A stretch of DNA of 64,000 nt from Acidobacteriota bacterium. GTDB taxonomy: Bacteria > Acidobacteriota > Thermoanaerobaculia > Gp7-AA8 > JAHWKK01. Of the stretch, positions 61,845 to 64,000 are shown in pieces; position 1 is the stretch's first letter; the number at the start of each line of letters is the position of its first letter. The translations under genes were made by a program, and so were the position numbers. Below the pieces are notes generated by a model. It ran no database searches and was not told where the DNA came from. It saw nothing but the letters and a program-made list of their open reading frames with translations. The stretch lies in assembly GCA_019347945.1 (NCBI GenBank), contig JAHWKK010000008.1, positions 82,643 through 146,642 on the forward strand, given 5' to 3'.

Positions 61845-63621
61845 CGCTGTCCCCTCCTGACCAGTGAATCATCGGCAGACGAACGACGAACATCGCGCCG
61901 GCGCCCGGCATGCCTCGAGCCTCGATCGTCCCTCCATGCCGCTCGACAATTCTCTTGCAGATGGCGAGTCCGATTCCGGTCCCATCATAGACGTCCCGCC
62001 CGTGCAGCCGCTCGAAGATCGTGAAGACCCGTTCGGCGTATTTCGGATCGAATCCGATCCCGTTGTCGGCGACCGTGATCTCGACCTCCGCCGGACCGGT
62101 GCTTGCGGTGATGCTCACCCGGGGTGGAACGCCTTCCCGATGAAACTTCAAACCGTTCGCGATCAGGTTCTGAAAGAGCTGCCGCATCTGGATCGGATCC
62201 GCATCGATCGCGGGCAGATCCTCAGCGCTCACCGTGGCGTCGAGCTCCGCAATGGAAACCTCCAGATCGCGAATGACCTCCTCGACGATTGTTTGCAGCT
62301 CGACGCGCAGGAAAGGTTGTGCGCGTGTCGTGATCCGCGACAACAGCAGCAGGTCATTGATCAGCGTCTGCATTCGGTTCGCTGCATTCTGCATCCGCCG
62401 CAGATAATCCTTTCCTTCCGCCGTCAGCACGCTGCCGTATTTTCGGCCGAGACGATCACCGAACGCCTGGATCTTTCGCAGCGGTTCCTGCAGGTCGTGG
62501 GATGCCACATAGGCGAAGTCCTCCAACTCGCGATTGCTCTGCTGAAGCCGGAGCGCGAACTGTCGTAGCTCTTCTTCCCCTCGCTTCCGTTCCCGTATGT
62601 CGCGCGCGATCACCACGGCACCCCCGCCGACCCTCCGTTCCCGGAGAGGCGATACTGAGAGACTGACGTTGATCGGATGGCCGTCTCTGTCGCGGAAGAT
62701 TCGCTCTTTGTCACGCGCCGATGCACCCAGGAGGGTCTGCCGGAGATTCGGAGAGGGTGATTCGTCCGGATCGATGTAATCGAGGATGTCGATGGACTTC
62801 CCGAGAATTTCGGCCTCGCTGTACCCGAAGGTGGTCTGGACCGCCCTGTTGACCACTCGAATTCTCCCCTCCGAGTCGACCACGAACAGAGCGTCCCCCA
62901 TCGTGTCGAGAATCTCGCCGGCCGCTCGAGCCGCGGTGATCGGAATGAAGCGGTGGCGCTGGATCGAGCGCCAGGCGAACAGGACGAAGAGGACCACGGG
63001 TATGTAGCCGATCGGTCGGCGATCGATCCCGAAGAGGGGTATAAGATCAATCGTGGCAAAGTAGACGATCGCAAAGGTGATCGCCAGCTTGCGCAACCGG
63101 CCTCTCCGTGTGACATCGGCAGTACGGCGGTACTCTCCAGCATATTCGAAGAGATGGAGGAGGAGAATCGCCCCGAAGTACGCAACGAATGCCACGCCTC
63201 CTGTCGTCGTGAATTCCGGGTAGTAGCCCCAGTCGAATCGGCGAACTCCCGGTTCCAGAACCAGGTCTGTTATGGCGATCCCTGCCACGAAGAGAGCCCC
63301 CAAACCCCAGTTGAGCGCAATCGCCATCCGGCGGCGTTCGACGATTCGAAGCGCAGTCGTGGTGAACTCGTAAATCGCCGCGGGCATCAGCGCGACCGCG
63401 GAAAGTCCGATGCGTCCGAGCAGGGCCGCGATCGACGGACCCGGCGCGTGGAACATCAGCCCGAACGAGAGCAGCCAGACCGCCACCAGACTGATCATCA
63501 GGCAAAAGAGTTGGGCCACCCGCACGATCCGTTGCCTGACGAGGATCACCCCCGCAATGACCAGCAGACTGCCGCCTACAGCCAGCCATGGGATCAGCCC
63601 GACGATGTCACGCGGTTGCAC
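61801..63621 (-). CDS. Membrane sensor histidine kinase with PAS domain
   Basis: The 606-residue protein has seven hydrophobic N-terminal helices (a 7TM-like sensor region, about 1-225), a PAS/PAC domain (about 235-350), a HisKA dimerisation domain with the phospho-His in DFAYVASHDLQEPLRKIQAFG (about 372), and HATPase with NGLKFH, DNGIGFDPKYAERVF and GTGIGLAICKRIVERHGG. The ligand is not evident. It is the first gene of the signalling operon. Confidence 0.92.
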   Translation of the reverse strand: MQPRDIVGLIPWLAVGGSLLVIAGVILVRQRIVRVAQLFCLMISLVAVWLLSFGLMFHAPGPSIAALLGRIGLSAVALMPAAIYEFTTTALRIVERRRMAIALNWGLGALFVAGIAITDLVLEPGVRRFDWGYYPEFTTTGGVAFVAYFGAILLLHLFEYAGEYRRTADVTRRGRLRKLAITFAIVYFATIDLIPLFGIDRRPIGYIPVVLFVLFAWRSIQRHRFIPITAARAAGEILDTMGDALFVVDSEGRIRVVNRAVQTTFGYSEAEILGKSIDILDYIDPDESPSPNLRQTLLGASARDKERIFRDRDGHPINVSLSVSPLRERRVGGGAVVIARDIRERKRGEEELRQFALRLQQSNRELEDFAYVASHDLQEPLRKIQAFGDRLGRKYGSVLTAEGKDYLRRMQNAANRMQTLINDLLLLSRITTRAQPFLRVELQTIVEEVIRDLEVSIAELDATVSAEDLPAIDADPIQMRQLFQNLIANGLKFHREGVPPRVSITASTGPAEVEITVADNGIGFDPKYAERVFTIFERLHGRDVYDGTGIGLAICKRIVERHGGTIEARGMPGAGAMFVVRLPMIHWSGGDSDEVSRETDHDPGGG

Positions 63622-63684
63622 CGGGCGATTCTACTCGGCTGCTGACTGATCGACGAAGAGAGGTCCGGGTCCCGGAATCACGAG

Positions 63685-63835
63685 GGAAGAGTAAAGGGTG
63701 AAGAAGAGTGAAGAGTGCAGAGTGAAGAGTGAAAGAAGAGACGCCGTGAAAGTAACTTCTTCGAACATCTCACCTTGTACTCACGAGCCTGCCGCCAGAT
63801 CCTCCGTCGTCCTTCGGCGGCTCCTAATGAAACGA
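63685..63835. repeat. Intergenic element, heptamer array plus shared core (copy 4)
   Basis: The left array, degenerate, is at 63685-63737. The core 63738-63830 equals the inverse of 59165-59262. The inverted right array expected by analogy is not present before the window end, and the sequence diverges after 63830, so this may be a truncated copy. From 63836 to 64000 I see no gene. Confidence 0.8.
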
Positions 63836-64000
63836 CGACGAAATTGCGTGGACTTCGACCCACTTGCAGCGCTTCGCTTGGGCTGATGTCCCACCCTGCA
63901 AGGTCCCTCGCTTGCCCACCCGACCGCCCGCTCGGGACGACGTCGGTTTGAGTATGGGGTGCGGAGTTTTGCGGGCTCCGGTTTTCATTCCCGCTTCACC

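Noticed and set aside
1..64000. tRNA, rRNA, prophage or intact insertion sequence
   Set aside because: I found no convincing tRNA or rRNA sequence, no transposase or integrase gene, and no phage structural genes. A dedicated tRNA scan would be needed to exclude tRNAs in the short gaps.

Overview
The window is a high-GC bacterial chromosome segment, probably from an Acidobacteriota-like organism. That guess rests on inference: the C-terminal domain of the secreted protein at 43242-44906 resembles domains I associate with Thermoanaerobaculia-type genomes, and no rRNA is present to test it. TGA is an ordinary stop in many genes here (ftsX and dnaE, for example), so the genetic code is standard.

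Layout. 1-3151: ftsE, ftsX and hemL. 3198-16777 (+): a copper/silver efflux block with a Cys-rich periplasmic peptide, a CusC/CusB/CusA tripartite pump, a cupredoxin, a Met/His-rich YHS protein, an epimerase-membrane fusion and a CopA-type P1B ATPase. 16880-23536 (-) and 23629-27134 (+): two divergent heavy-metal operons with CsoR, a CopZ-like Fe-S protein, MerP, MerT, a flavin disulfide reductase, DsbD/CcdA proteins, periplasmic metal-binding (HMA) proteins, a copper-storage protein, a second MerT-like protein and a MerR regulator. 27171-33856: a mosaic with PaiB, DUF1203, Ada, a chimeric duplicated fragment, LmbE, truncated genes and a cytochrome c. 34047-38839 (-): hydrolase, glpX, gcdH and an SDR. 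38986-44906 (+): a probable exopolysaccharide synthesis and export operon (TPR/beta-barrel, GT2, GH26, secreted repeat protein) facing a GGDEF-EAL protein. 47502-59052: a Ser/Thr kinase, agmatinase family protein, methyltransferase, UbiD, LON-domain protein, VOC protein and DnaE. 59299-63621 (-): a three-gene signalling cluster (REC-PAS-GGDEF-EAL, single REC, membrane histidine kinase).

Main discovery. Four genes in the divergent metal operons read straight through an in-frame TGA at the position of a conserved functional cysteine: two periplasmic HMA proteins (GMD-U-AVC in place of GMxCxxC), an HMA-DsbD fusion (G-U-TGP) and a CcdA-like protein (T-U-P). In three of the four, a stem-loop begins its apical loop exactly 17 nt after the TGA, which is the geometry of bacterial SECIS elements. 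Conventional annotation would call these short or broken genes. I interpret them as selenoproteins forming a selenocysteine-based thiol/metal (mercury or copper) handling system, next to MerT, MerP and a disulfide reductase, under three near-identical MerR-type promoters and two C-tract/G-tract CsoR-type dyads.

Other structure. Intergenic elements have inverted terminal arrays of a heptamer (GAGTGAA), and a second family uses an octamer (GGATRTGA). Both units contain TGA and are not multiples of three, so each array stops translation in all frames of anything entering the element. Several broken or fused genes (11487, 21051-21427, 20570-20997, 29504-30175, 32084-32422) show that the metal region has been rearranged.
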